A stretch of 64,000 bases of DNA from Zygnema cylindricum (GCA_037447655.1 JBBHKE010002135.1:186001-250000), one strand, 5' to 3'. Positions 33,176 to 44,042 are shown, counted from the stretch's first letter. A program made the numbers and translations. Notes: a model not told the origin generated them from the letters alone.

Positions 33176-35402
33176 ATGAACTGTGCTAATTACCTCAAAA
33201 ATAGAGTTCTTACTTCAGCTATAAAAGATCAAACACCTTATGAGAGATGGACAGGCCGGAAACCAGACATATCTCACTTAAAGGTTTTCGGCAGTCAAGT
33301 ATTTAGTCTAGATACTGATCGGTCCAATTGGAAGCTAGATCCTAAAGGAAAACCGGGATACTTATTAGGATATGATGAGGATGTTAAAAGATATAGTGTT
33401 TATGATCTAAAAAGGGAAGATATAATCTTAGCAAAGCATCTAGTAGTTATGGATGAAGGAAAGTCTGTGGATCCCTTTAAGTATACAAAGTCAGTAAAAA
33501 TCAGATTTGAGTCAGAAAATTCCGATGACTTTGAGCTTCCTAACTATCCAGGTATAAGAGAAGATGACATTCTTGCAGGTACAAATCAGACCGAAAAGGA
33601 CTCGGCTGTGGAAACTCCAGTAACAACTCTACCCGAAGCGGAAAACGTGGTGGAAATTGATTCGGAATCAAAGGATAGGGGAGAAGCCGAGTTTGTTCGA
33701 AAAAATCCACGAGAACTATCTATTCCGGCCTCAGATTTTGAGGGGGGAAGGACAAGTAGCAAAAGACAACAAGAAAAATAGGTTAATAAGAAGGTAACTA
33801 AACTATCTCATCAAGATGAACCTCAAACTTATGGAGAGGCGATGACTTGTCCAGAAAGAAATCGGTGGAAGACAGCCATTTATGAGGAGATGGCCTCAAT
33901 TATGGCAGCCGATACTTGGGAGCTGGTGGATTGTCCACGTAACCGAAAACCAATCGGTTGTAAGTGGGTTTTCAAATTAAAACTGAACCCAGATAACACA
34001 ATCGAGTGCTACAAGGCCCGATTAGTGGGAAAGGGATTTACACAAAAAGAGGGAATTGACTACGAGGAAACCTTTGCCCCGGTGGTCAGATTTCCCTCCG
34101 TCCGCATACTTCTCAGCCTAGCAGCAGCGGAAGACATGGAAGTGCACCAGATGGACTCAAAACAACCTTTTTGCATGGAGAATTGGAAGAGGAGATCTTT
34201 ATGGGACAACCCGAACGGTTTGTGGAGGAAGGAGAGGAGAGTAAGGTATGTCGGCTGATTAAATCTCTTTATGGTTTGAAACAGGCGCCTCGACAGTGGA
34301 ATAAGAAGCTTGAGGAGTTTCTTACCGGTCTGGGATATATTCGGATCAGCTCAGATCACTCAATTAATGTTTTCGAAGATGAGGAAGGTTTTATATTTAT
34401 TGCAATTTATATTGATGATTTGCTTGTTTTAAGTAAATCAATGGAAAAAATTAATAAACTGAAAACCGATATTAAGGGGAGATTTGAAATGAAGGATATG
34501 GGGGAAGCAAAATATATTTTGGGAATTCAAGTAGAGAGAGACCGAAAAAAAAAATTATAAGATTGACTCAAAAAGAAGCAATAGGGAACATGCTTGAAAA
34601 ATTTCAAATGGATAAAGCTAATAGTTGTACAACTCCAATGGAGTTGAAAAAGGGAAGTGAGGGGAGTGAGGAAAGAGAAGTCATAGTCTTAGACGAGGAA
34701 TTATCTCCTGAAGAACAGAAGTTCATGCAGACTATTCCATACAGGCAAGTAGTGGGAAGTCTAATCTATTTTATGAATTGTACCCGACCGGATTTAGCTG
34801 CAGCTGTAGGAGTGCTGAGTAGAAGTCTAAATGCTCCCACTAAGAGGGATTGGGAAGCAGCTAAGAGAGTCCTTAGATATTTGATAGGAACTAAGGATCT
34901 ATGGTTGCATTTGGGTGGGGAGAATACTGACATCACTACTTGGAGTGATGCCAGTTATGGTGATGCTCCGATGAGGAAATGCACTTCTGGATATGTATTA
35001 TATGTGGGTGATAGGGCTTGCTGTTGGAGTAGCAAACAGCAAAAAGTTATTGCTCAGTCCACCTTGGAGGCTGAGTATATGGCCTCTTGCTCTGCTGTAA
35101 AAGAATTGATGTGGGTCAAGTCTTTGCTTGGTGAGCTTGGTCACCTAAAGAGTGGTGTGCAGAATTTTTTTTGTGATAATCAAGCAGCAATCTCTATTTC
35201 TACCAATCCTAAACATCATTTTAAAGCCAAACACATGGACCTCAGGCTCAGCTTTGTTATAGAGAAAGTAGAAAACAAAATAATCAGTTTAGAGTACAGA
35301 CCAGACAGTGAGATGGTAGCAGATATGATGACCAAACGTGTGCCTTCCCCTAAGCTAATATACTGCAGGGAGAAGTGTGGTCTGAAATTAAAGATTGACT
35401 AG
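33176..35402 (+). pseudogene. copia integrase C-end, RT and RNase H
   Basis: NCANYLKNRVL and KVFGSQVFSLDTDRSN are followed by a TAG at 33779. RT: TWELVDCPRNRKPIGCKWVF and YKARLVGKGFT. A one-base deletion near 34157 shifts the frame. YIDDLLVLSKS at about 34410 keeps both catalytic Asp residues. A slip in an A-run near 34550 breaks the frame again. RNase H (34563-35402) is open to its end, with WSDASYGDAPMR, LEAEYMA and FCDNQAAISI. Confidence 0.92.
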
Positions 35403-35415
35403 AAAATAAAGGAAG
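35403..35415 (+). other. polypurine tract
   Basis: AAAATAAAGGAAG, a slightly altered form of the lineage's AAATAAGGGGAG, directly before the 3' LTR. Confidence 0.75.
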
Positions 35416-35995
35416 TGTAGAAATTAATGGTCCATTTTAACTATTTTCTAGGTCTAAATAGTAATATAGAAAGAAGTTGAGGCATTCTACCTCTAACTTC
35501 CTTCTCCAACTCTCAAACTTGTCGCAGTCACTGAGGAATTGGAGAGGGAGCTAGAGCCATGGCTACCTAGGCTATCCAGAGCTTTACGGGAAATTTATAT
35601 TAGTTAGGGATTTATTTACTAAAAGCTATGTGCCGGCCACAGGATTTGATCCTAACACTTACCGGCGGGCAAACATCAGTTAGCCGGTAGCCTTAGCCGT
35701 TAAGTCTAGAACTAATATTACGTAGTGTATGGTTTGATATTTATTTAAACAGAAATACATATGATAAATCATTTAACTATAATTGTTTACGGGATACATA
35801 GATCCGGTAATGTATAAGTACGGATTACGGTACGGACAAGAAATCAATACCGCGCATTTATTTCTTTAATGAAACGAATACCGCGCATGTATTTATTACA
35901 GCTACGATTAAAATCGAATTTAATCGGACGGTCAGAATCAGCGTCGAGATCGCGGAAGAAGATTTCGGCGGTCTGTGGCCATCGCCACATCGGAT

Positions 35996-36160
35996 GACAC
36001 GTGGCGAAATTACATTGGAACATGGTATCTCCGGAGATTATGGCACCGAATCCGGATATGACATGTGTCGACATTTAGGCCATGTCGTACAATGTCCGTA
36101 CATAAAGTACACCGGCAGCTGTACTTTTGCGTACGGAACTGTAATCTGATTGGTTCCGTA
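35996..36160 (+). promoter_or_regulatory. LTR U3: G-box and GTAC cluster
   Basis: GACACGTGGCG is a G-box/ABRE-type core, bound in plants by bZIP and bHLH factors. Downstream, six GTAC tetramers lie at 36087, 36098, 36107, 36121, 36131 and 36157. GTAC is the core bound by plant SBP/SPL factors. The same layout recurs in the other LTRs. Binding is inferred, not shown. Confidence 0.5.
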
Positions 36161-36247
36161 CATCAGTAGATAGAGTTTGTGAGAGAGATAGGACTTAGAA
36201 AAATTAGGAGATAGGACCCTCTCTCCCAGAGAGCTTCTGTACAAAAG

Positions 36248-36466
36248 GTCAACTTTGACCCTCCATAACTTACTACTCAGGGGAGCAAATTCAGAGATTC
36301 TTTTTGCTATCGACTCAGGGGAGTCTTGCCTTCACAGGGGTGCAGGTGTTCAGAGTTTTTGTCTGCCAGGGTGGCAGTTGTTTTTGCTGAAACACAAAGG
36401 GGTCAGAGTTATCCTAGAGGCTTCTTAGAAGCTGTCCACTCTGAGGACTTATGGAGGTCTCAGAGT
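36248..36466 (+). promoter_or_regulatory. LTR leader: chain of short hairpins
   Basis: Inverted repeats in order: GGTCAA/TTGACC (36248), CTC/GAG (36276), GACTC-AGGG-GAGTC (36312), CTTCAC/GTGCAG (36330), CTGCC-AGGG-TGGCAG (36363), GCTTC-TTA-GAAGC (36420), and ACTCTGAGGAC/GTCTCAGAGT (36438-36466) with the gag ATG in its loop. Several stems change on both sides together in other LTRs of the window. Probably an RNA structure for packaging, dimerisation or translation. Confidence 0.65.
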
Positions 36467-36470
36467 TACA

Positions 36471-37127
36471 ATTTTATTGTATCACATTGGACCGATGTTT
36501 GATATGGTAATATCTTTTGCCTATCATGTATGTAATGTTGTCAACTCTTGGAAAAAATCAAAAAAAAAAAAGGGAAGAAAGAAGTCGATAAAATGACGTT
36601 TGATATTATTGGGTTTGATTTTGACATTTTATGAATGTTAGTTAAGTGTTGATGCAAGTGATGCCGTGATGATAGTTTATTTTGTTGACGTTACCTCGAC
36701 AAAATACGGATTTTGTTTACATGGCAGATGACGTGACATGTTGCACAACACAAAATAGGAGAAGGGTTTTAGTAAACACCATCTCTCCAAGTTAGTAGCC
36801 AGCCCATAAGGTCTTAGCAATTCACTTACGAAGACTACCAATTTCACTTGCAAGCACTTGATTCTCGGAGGAATGTTATTAAGTCACCAACAACAAAGTA
36901 TTTGCATCCTACGACAATGATGCGATACGCATGGTTCGTAGTTTTGTCACTTGCTAAGTATCATATCATATTCAATATTTATTCATGTTTATATTGCATT
37001 GCAACAGTCACAACATCTTGTATTCTAACAAGGAATCAAAAATTATGTATTACAATGGCCTCATGCCAATGTTCACTGACCCATCCCATTGGTCAATCGA
37101 AATACTATAAAGAGTGTGAAATTATGT
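36471..37127. other. no gene seen
   Basis: AT-rich sequence between the copia element and an eroded LTR. No supportable ORF or repeat. Confidence 0.5.
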
Positions 37128-38010
37128 GGTCTCCATTAACTCGCAAAATGAGCAGCCTATGTAAAGCCTCTAGGATAATATTTGCCCCTTTCACTTTCTC
37201 ACTGAATAAGTGTCGCCCAAGCACACAAATATGTGACCACCCTCACTTCTGTGAGGACAAGACTCCCCTTAGTCAAACGCAGAAAGAATCACTGGATTTG
37301 CTCCCCTAAGCAGTTAGTTATTGTTGGCCAAATATGGCCTATAAATACAAAAGGTCACCTGGAGAGAGGCGCCTCAAACACGCTAATTCCCTTAACTCCT
37401 ACTCACAAATACCTACTACTCTACCCTAGGCGAATCAAAAGGGAATATAGTACAAGAAAGTACAGTGGCTGATTGTACTTCTTGTACGGCCATTGTACAA
37501 CATGGCCTTCTGGTTGACACTTGTCAACATAGGAGTCATCGTTCCTCCTCCCATCCTTTCCGGCGTCCATTGATGTGGCGCCACGTGGCAAAGCGCGCCG
37601 CTATGTTCGAAATTCGCTAAAGATTCATTCGGGTTTGGCGGGGGCGACAAAGACTGTCCGATCATGTATTTTACTCGGTTAGATTCGCGTCCGCAAACGT
37701 CGTTGGACTATTGATGCCGTTTCGTCAATTTTGGTTTGTTTCAGTGAAAGTGACGTTTGCGTAACACTTTAAATACCAAATTCTAAACATGTATCGTTTC
37801 GTCAACGCCATAATGGATGAGGCATACGTTTATAAAGTATTTCGCAGATCTAGGTCCAAATCTGGTATAGGTCACCTTTTTGGTAATCTATCAATCTGTG
37901 TGCCTGTCTGCCTGTTTCTTTCTGACTATAGCGGCCATGACAACTCTCAATCTCTCTTCACTCTAGAGTCTAAATTAAGAAGTGAATATTAATTACTTCT
38001 TTTTAACAGA
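37128..38010 (-). mobile_element. eroded solo-like copia LTR
   Basis: Minus-strand similarity to the lineage LTRs: end segment GCCTCTAGGATAA at 37167, leader remnants near 37230-37310, TATA-like region near 37345, GTAC cluster and GCCACGTGGC at 37440-37600, and the tRNA-like block at about 37785-37870. Both termini are decayed and I cannot place target duplications. Confidence 0.7.
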
Positions 38011-38039
38011 GTGGATATATTCAAGACAATACCTTTGTC

Positions 38040-38350
38040 TCAACGCCTCTAACGATATTCACAACTCTGAGTGGATTTCAATTTTTTTTTATCAACTTGG
38101 TTTAATAGGAATTTATGTTTGTTTTTGGCTTGTTTTCGGTTTTTCCCTCTTTTGAGAAAGTGTTACTGTTCTTCGATAGCACCATGACATCTAATCTCTT
38201 CTTATCTAAGTAACAATATAGTACTTCTTTTAGAGGGATAAATGATTTTTCTAACCAACGATATTACAACTCGGTGGATTTCAATTTTTTTATCAACTGG
38301 TTTAATAGGATTTATGTTTGTTTTCTTTGGTTTCCCTCTTTAGAAATTTA
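38040..38350 (+). repeat. diverged direct duplication
   Basis: 38047-38160 and 38258-38348 share ACGATATT-ACAACTC, TGGATTTCAATTTTTTT, ATCAAC-TGGTTTAATAGGA and TTTATGTTTGTTTT in the same order. The function is unknown. Confidence 0.65.
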
Positions 38351-39590
38351 TTCTTATTAAATCTGCGGATATTCTTATTTTAAATGCAATCTTTTTAGAG
38401 GTTTTTTATTGTAGTGAAATTGCATGGCTTTTGTCATCTTGGATGTATAGATATTTGTAGATTGTTTTCCCTTGTTTTCCTCTCTTCTCCTCTTTTGTCT
38501 CAAAGATCTGTTCAATAAAAGACTTGATCGAGTCATTGAAACGTGTGCATGCAAAAAGCCCATTCATTTCGTTACACCTAAGAACATAATCCAAATGTCC
38601 AAGAAAATTCTCGTTTTGAAGTTGGTTGAGATACCACGTTTACATAGTGGAACTTCATAATGATTGTCTTTTCTTCTTTTCTTTTAGGATAGACCAAGTA
38701 CTTGAACATACAGAGGTAAGTGATTTAAATGCAATAAGATTAGCGTGATAATCTACAATGTTATGACTAGATTTATTAACTCATTTTATTTTACCTCTTT
38801 TGGCTTACGTGTTGTTATATGCTTTCTTGTTTGCTTACGTTAAAGCATGGGCACTGTGTAGTGTTTTTTTTTTGTAAGCTGCATTGTTTTCGCTTTTTAG
38901 TTTTGTCATGCATTAATCATATGTGTGTTCTTGATTTTTGTGATCTCCACGGCTGATGATTTTGAATCCCTTATTAATTCAACATATTCATGTCCATGTT
39001 ATGCTAAACTTGCAAGCTAGTTCACGAGGTTTATAAATGGTTTTTTGGTTTGCATATTTAATGTAAATTAAGGAGAGCAAAATTTGAAACAATATTGTAA
39101 ATCACCAATTAAGAAGAACAGTTGTGTTAAAAAAATCGTTTATACACCGTTGACATCGACCTTGATGAAAAAGAAACCAGTTAAGGAATCATTCTTTAAG
39201 CTTAAAAAATCGAATGTTAAGCTACCATTTTTTAAGAATTTTGAAAATAGTTTTAAACCGTGTTGATAATTATGAACTAATAAAGTAACTCAATACTTTT
39301 TCTTGGTGATTGATAGTGAGGTGTAAAGTTCTCTACCAATTAACTGCAGTTGATAGTGCGATATAGACGTTGAACATCTCAACATGTGATCTTGTTTTTT
39401 TGTAATTGTTGACCAATAGTATTAAGTATATTAAACTCGCCATTTTTAAAATAATTTTAGTTAAGTGGGCTTGAGATTACAGTAAACTAAAACCGTAAAT
39501 TTGAAGAGAAGATGAATACGCTACATTAACTTTTGAAGTCCTAACATCTGTTGTATCGACATTTAAAAAAAAATGAATAGTTGGTGTTTG
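38351..39590. other. no gene seen
   Basis: AT-rich. The short open frames show no conserved motif. Confidence 0.5.
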
Positions 39591-41515
39591 AACCTATCCC
39601 TATATCTGTTCATATCGGCATAATAAGTCAATATTCCTATGACATTACTACAGTACAAAACTGCACCAGTTGCATTGTCACAAAGGGGCAGAGGTCGCAA
39701 AAGTTAAAATATCAGTTACCCGAATCCGACATTTGTTTTTTTTCGAAATTTGAACACCCGAAATCCGGCCAGGTTATGTGATGCTTCTAAATTGTTTACC
39801 GGGTAACCCAATAAGCGTTTACGAAAAAAATAAAGTTAACCAAAACTCTTCAAACGATTACGCGTACTTGCCTGAATCGAGTACCGACCCTTATCTTCCA
39901 TTAAGATTTGCGAAACATGTTATTATCGTGTTAAACACTTGGTCGTGGGATCTGCGACGCTAATCGTGATGTCACGTACTTTCCAGGCGAAATCTCAAAT
40001 TTGTAAGGGTGCGTCTCTATGTACTTCAAACTTAGAGATTTTTTTTTGTTTTTTAGCGCAGATCCGGCGGACCCGGATTTCGGGTGTCCCTATGTGTACC
40101 AAACGAAATTGTCACTTAGGGCGTGACGATTGTATACTCGACAATGCCCATGATGGCTGTCAACGTCTACAAACTGTGATGACCCACGTCATTTTTCGTA
40201 ACTGCTTCTGATTTCACGTGACTTTTCGTGACATTGTAGACCTTCCGCCCTCCAGCCTGTGCCGTTTCACGGTTGAAGAAGATGCGTTTTGACTTTGCGT
40301 CTATTGTCGGCTAGACATGAAATGGCATCGGAACCTTGAGACCCCTGCAAAAAAAAAAACCGTACCGGATGGACACGGACAAAACAAAACAAACTGTGTA
40401 CTTCTCTTTGTCGTATTAGACAAAAAAGGACAAAACATAGCGAATCGTGTACACTTCCACGTCGCTTGAATTCGTTTGAAGTTTTTAAACAAAACAATAC
40501 ACGTGCGAATACGTGTTCCTATTTGTTTATAGAAAATCCCTAATTTTAAAACACATCGGCCCTGTGTTTTAAAGATAAGGTTGAAGATGACATTTTTTGT
40601 CGTCGAAGTGGGTCGAAAAACACAAGACGACAACATGTAGTACATTTTAAATTCGATGATGACGCAAAATGTACTTCTCTTTTTTTGTATTTTATTGTAC
40701 GGTTGAAACTTACGCGGTACGGCTCTAAGTTTTACAGGAAACGACAGAAAAAACCCTTACTTAAGCACACAGAGACGCACCCTAATTATCAAATTTTTGC
40801 ACGATACCAAGAGTACAAAGTACAATAATGTTGGATAGTATGGACTCTACAGTACTATGCTGTAGTGGAACTTACCTACGAAACCTTCATCTTTTTTTTT
40901 ATGTAATACCCGACCGAATCCAGCTGGCCCCCAAATTTTGCACCCGAATCCGTTCCAAATCTGACGCGGCCGGCCGGGTACGGATATGGTACGGATTGGG
41001 GTACCCGTTTGCGATTTTTGAAGAGGGGGTGTTGGGGTATTTAAAAACACTAAAAGCAAATTTAAAAAATCGGTTCAAAATATGCATCAGAGGTCGCAAA
41101 AGTCACAATTTTAGATAACCGAAACCCCTGACGCCCGACCGGGTTATGTCACGCTCCTAAATTGTTGAACGTTAACCGAAACGCGTTTACGAAATTAAAA
41201 TTTAACCGAAACTCGATTTCTCTCGACTACCCGTACCCGCCCGTACCCGAATAAGCACAAAATTAGTGGTACATCTCCCGTATACCTTCCACGATAACAA
41301 GAGAATAAAGTACAATAATGTTGAATTGTATGGATAGTCCAATTTTTTTTTTTTCGTTTTTTGCTTACCTGACTGTAGCCGTTTTTTTATGTGTGAATCA
41401 ACCGCCCGAATCCCCCCGTCCCCCCAAATTTGGGAACCGGATCCGACGCAGATGGTCGGTTAACGGTCGATCACGGTTTCAATTGACTGTTTGCGACCTC
41501 TGATATGCATCAAAA
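39591..41515 (+). repeat. diverged long repeat, 2-3 copies
   Basis: GAGGTCGCAAAAGT, CCGGGTTATGT-A-GCT-CTAAATTGTT and GCGTTTACGAAA occur at 39690-39830 and 41090-41200. ACGATA-CAAGAG-A-AAAGTACAATAATGTTG occurs near 40801 and 41291, about 490 bp apart, followed in both by TTTTTATGT and CCGAATCC blocks. The first pair is separated by the element 40007-40782. Confidence 0.65.
40007..40782. mobile_element. Harbinger-like TIR element (family G)
   Basis: 776 bp with terminal inverted repeats GGGTGCGTCTCTATGTACTT and its near-inverse at 40763-40782, flanked by TAA at 40004-40006 and 40783-40785. The 3-bp duplication and GGG start fit PIF/Harbinger. No transposase frame is seen. Related left ends occur at 56568 and 61949. 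Confidence 0.85.
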
Positions 41516-41644
41516 CAGCCTGTAACAATTTAAAAGATGCAACATGCTTCACTAAATATCAGAATCGGAGATCGAATATCGTCAATGCATAACGATATTG
41601 ATATTCAGAGGTGCCTCAATCAGTATATAAATAAGAGAACGTTG

Positions 41645-41700
41645 TTCGCCTTCGAGGAAACCCTATATAGGCGGTGTGTTTGTCAAGGATTTTTTCTGTC
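41645..41700 (+). repeat. minisatellite cassette, left flank
   Basis: CCTATATAGGCGGTGTGT and CTGTCC-CAGTACGGA are repeated in inverse at about 53185-53240 beside the second array. The TATATAGG could act as a TATA box, but no transcript can be shown. Confidence 0.65.
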
Positions 41701-42314
41701 CACAGTACGGACGGCCGTACCGTTAGCGTTGTCTTGTGTCGCGGTACACATCGACGCCGTACTGCTAACACAATGTAGCGGTGTCGTGCGCCCCATTACA
41801 AACCGCCGTACGGCTGGCATGATGTAGTGTTGTCGTGCGTCGCTGTAGAGACCGCTGTACAGTTGACACAATGTAGCGTTGTCGTGCGTCGCGGTAGAGA
41901 CCGCTGTACGGCTGACATGATGTAGCGTAGCCGTGCGTCGTGTTAGAGACCACCGTACGGTTGGCACAATGTAGCGTTGCCGTGCGTCGCGGTAGAGATC
42001 GCCGTACGGCTGGCACAATGTAGCGTTGTCGTGCGTCGCGGTAGAGACCGCCGTACAGTTTGCACAATGTAGCGTTGTCGTGCGTTGCGGTAGAGACCGC
42101 CGTACAGTTGGGATGATGTACCGTAGACGTGCGTCGTGTTACGTACCGCCATACGGTTGGCACGATGTAGCGTTACCGTGCGTCGCGGTACAGACCGCCG
42201 TACGACTGGCATGATGTAGCGTTGTCGTGCGTCATGTTACAAACCGCCGTACGGCTGGCATGATATAGCGTTGCCGTGCGTCGTGGTACAGACCGCCGTA
42301 CGGCTGGCATGATA
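41701..42314 (+). repeat. minisatellite array, 49-50-bp unit (copy 1)
   Basis: About 12 tandem units of the form GTACGGCTGGCACAATGTAG then CGTTGYCGTGCGTCGCGGTA then SAGACCGCC, with 10-20% variation. The array is cut by a MITE at 42317 and resumes at 43305 for two more units. Long minus-strand ORFs over it are a by-product of repeat units without stops. Confidence 0.92.
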
Positions 42315-42316
42315 TA

Positions 42317-43302
42317 CACCTTTGAATCGTTATTAGGGTAACCTTCTATCATGCGTTCTCAGTAATCGTACGAACACGTTTACTGGCAGAAATATTTGTA
42401 ACACCCTTCCATCAGGTCGTGCCAGTGAATGAGGTGTTAGATTGCAATTGGTACCACGTAGGATCATGTTGAGCATCGTCATTTCCAAAAAGACAAAATC
42501 GTAGCTGCATATGTGTACGCGCAGCTGCATATGTGTACGCGCAGACGCAGATTAAAATATCTAGTAGCGTCACGCTAATGTACAATCTTAACGTTCTTAG
42601 GATTGTTGTCGTACCAACGGCCACGAAAACCGTTGCAAAATTAAAGTTTATACAAATGTCCAAGAATGTACCATTTGTACGTGAATGTATTATCGCTATA
42701 TCTCACATTTATGAAGGTGGCGTGATGTCCTACAACTAAGTTTTTTTTTTCGACGAACAGGTTGGCTTTGATATCACACGGTAAACTCCATTTGCCACAT
42801 GTAAGTTTATTGCTTCACGTCTGCCGTGGATCGACTCTGACTTTACAAGTGGACCAAAACACCCGTCCAGTAATCACAAACTCTCCTCCGAGGATAGTCG
42901 GAGGAGACTAGCTACGTACTGGAAATAAAAAGTGTTTGCGTCGAAAATTGAAAATCGGACGGTGGTATTTTTCTCCAAGAAGTCTAGAGAATTTCAACGA
43001 ATTTGTAGTAAACATCTTTTGTAAAAAAAAAAAAAAAACAGTACGGCCTAGTACTGAAAGGTATTTTCTCCAGTAAACAACCCCACTTTTCGCTTGATGG
43101 AAAACCCCACTTTTTACCCTTAACGTATAGAAATTATTAGTGTAAAAAAAAAATAGCGTCATTCATTTTAATTTAGTGCCAGAAGACGTGGCGGATTATG
43201 GTCCACGCCCTTAAATAGTGTAATATATTATATTCAACGTATCAATGTCAAAATTTTGGGGTGCCGATACAGTGTTTATAAGGCTAATAACTATTCACGG
43301 TG
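42317..43302. mobile_element. MITE, TA-flanked group (family A), with nested element
   Basis: Ends CACCTTTGAATCGTTATTAG and CTAATAACTATTCACGGTG between TA at 42315-42316 and 43303-43304. A Harbinger-like element (42336-43119) is nested near its left end. The remaining body (AGAAATTATTAGTGTAAA, GGATTATGGTCCACG, TTTTGGGGTGCCGAT) matches the copy at 49007-50453. Confidence 0.88.
42336..43119 (+). mobile_element. Harbinger-like MITE, family H1 (copy a)
   Basis: 784 bp, GGGTAACCTT...TTTTACCC, flanked by TTA at 42333-42335 and 43120-43122. It carries the family's central hairpin CTCCTCCGA/TCGGAGGAG (42883-42906). The right end has a short duplication of ACCCCACTTTT. Confidence 0.88.
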
Positions 43303-43304
43303 TA

Positions 43305-43460
43305 GCGTTGCCGTGCGTCATGGTACAGACCGCCGTACGGCTGGCACAATATAGCGTTGTCGTATGTCGCGGTACAGACCGCCGTATTGTTGGCACAATA
43401 TAAAGTTGCCAACAGTCCCCAGTACAAACTACCGACTGTGCTTGCCCCTAAAAAAACGCC
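43305..43460 (+). repeat. minisatellite, last two units and right flank
   Basis: Array units continue after the MITE and end in TAAAGTTGCCAACAG, CAGTACAAACTACCG and GCCCCTAAAAAAA. The same end, inverted, is at about 51040-51110. Confidence 0.8.
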
Positions 43461-43622
43461 GTTAAAAGCATACAGGTACCAAACGTATGGATTTTCACTT
43501 CTTTACAAAAATGCGTTAATTTTTAAAGATTTTGAAAAATTTCGTTAAATTTGTATACTTTTCGTGTAAGACAATAAGTACGGACAAAACGTACGGAAAT
43601 ATAAAAAAAAAGGTTGAAAGTA

Positions 43623-44042
43623 CACCGTGAATCGCTATAAAAGTTCATAAATCGATACACATTCGCCTGTTTTAGGGTAAACGTGAAAGTTTGTGTTCAC
43701 ATGTTCGACACCTGAATATGTGAGAGCAGGTTAGCGTTATTTTCCTTCGCCTTTATAACTTGGAGTCGAATATGCGTACACTTTTCCGTCCGACGCACTC
43801 AATTTCCACTGTCAATGCCCTCATTTGACCCTAATTTTGTACGTCTGTACAAAATATTTACAAGATTTAGTATGGACTGACATTTTGTACGCTACAATAT
43901 TTTAAACCATTCAAATTAGTAATTAACGCTATTTAAACAGTACGAATATATGAGTACGATTTTCCGTGCGACACACTCAATTTTCCCTGTCGACGCCATT
44001 ACCTGACAGTTTGGCACTTATTTTGTACGTCTTTGTGAAATA
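43623..44042 (+). mobile_element. TA-group element, left part (family E)
   Basis: Starts CACCGTGAATCGCTATAAAA after TA. A block with TTTCCGTSCGACRCACTCAA, TGTCRAYGCC and TTTTGTACGTCT occurs twice (about 43788-43860 and 43958-44035). The same doubled block, inverted, is in 62150-62550. It is cut by a copia LTR at 44043. Confidence 0.7.

Larger units (their letters stand above)
30010..36470 (+). mobile_element. full-length copia element, youngest in window
   Basis: LTRs 30010-31064 and 35416-36470, both 1055 bp and about 98% identical by my count. Flanks are ATTGT (30005-30009) and ATTTT (36471-36475), a 4/5 match. It has complete gag-PR-INT-RT-RNase H order. Despite the close LTRs, the coding region has many stops and frameshifts, so it was probably copied with proteins from another element. 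Confidence 0.95.
35416..36470 (+). repeat. 3' LTR of copia element 30010-36470
   Basis: 1055 bp. The best-preserved LTR for reading regulatory and leader structure: G-box 35996-36006, GTAC cluster 36087-36160, hairpin chain 36248-36466, and the gag ATG at 36451-36453 in the loop of the last hairpin. Confidence 0.95.

Noticed and set aside
41683-42212. Overlapping minus-strand ORFs of 89-132 codons with TATHDNATL repeats
   Set aside because: Same cause: all lie in the minisatellite array and exist in more than one frame.
41701-42314. CRISPR-like array
   Set aside because: Units are contiguous tandem copies without unique spacers, in a eukaryotic transposon context.
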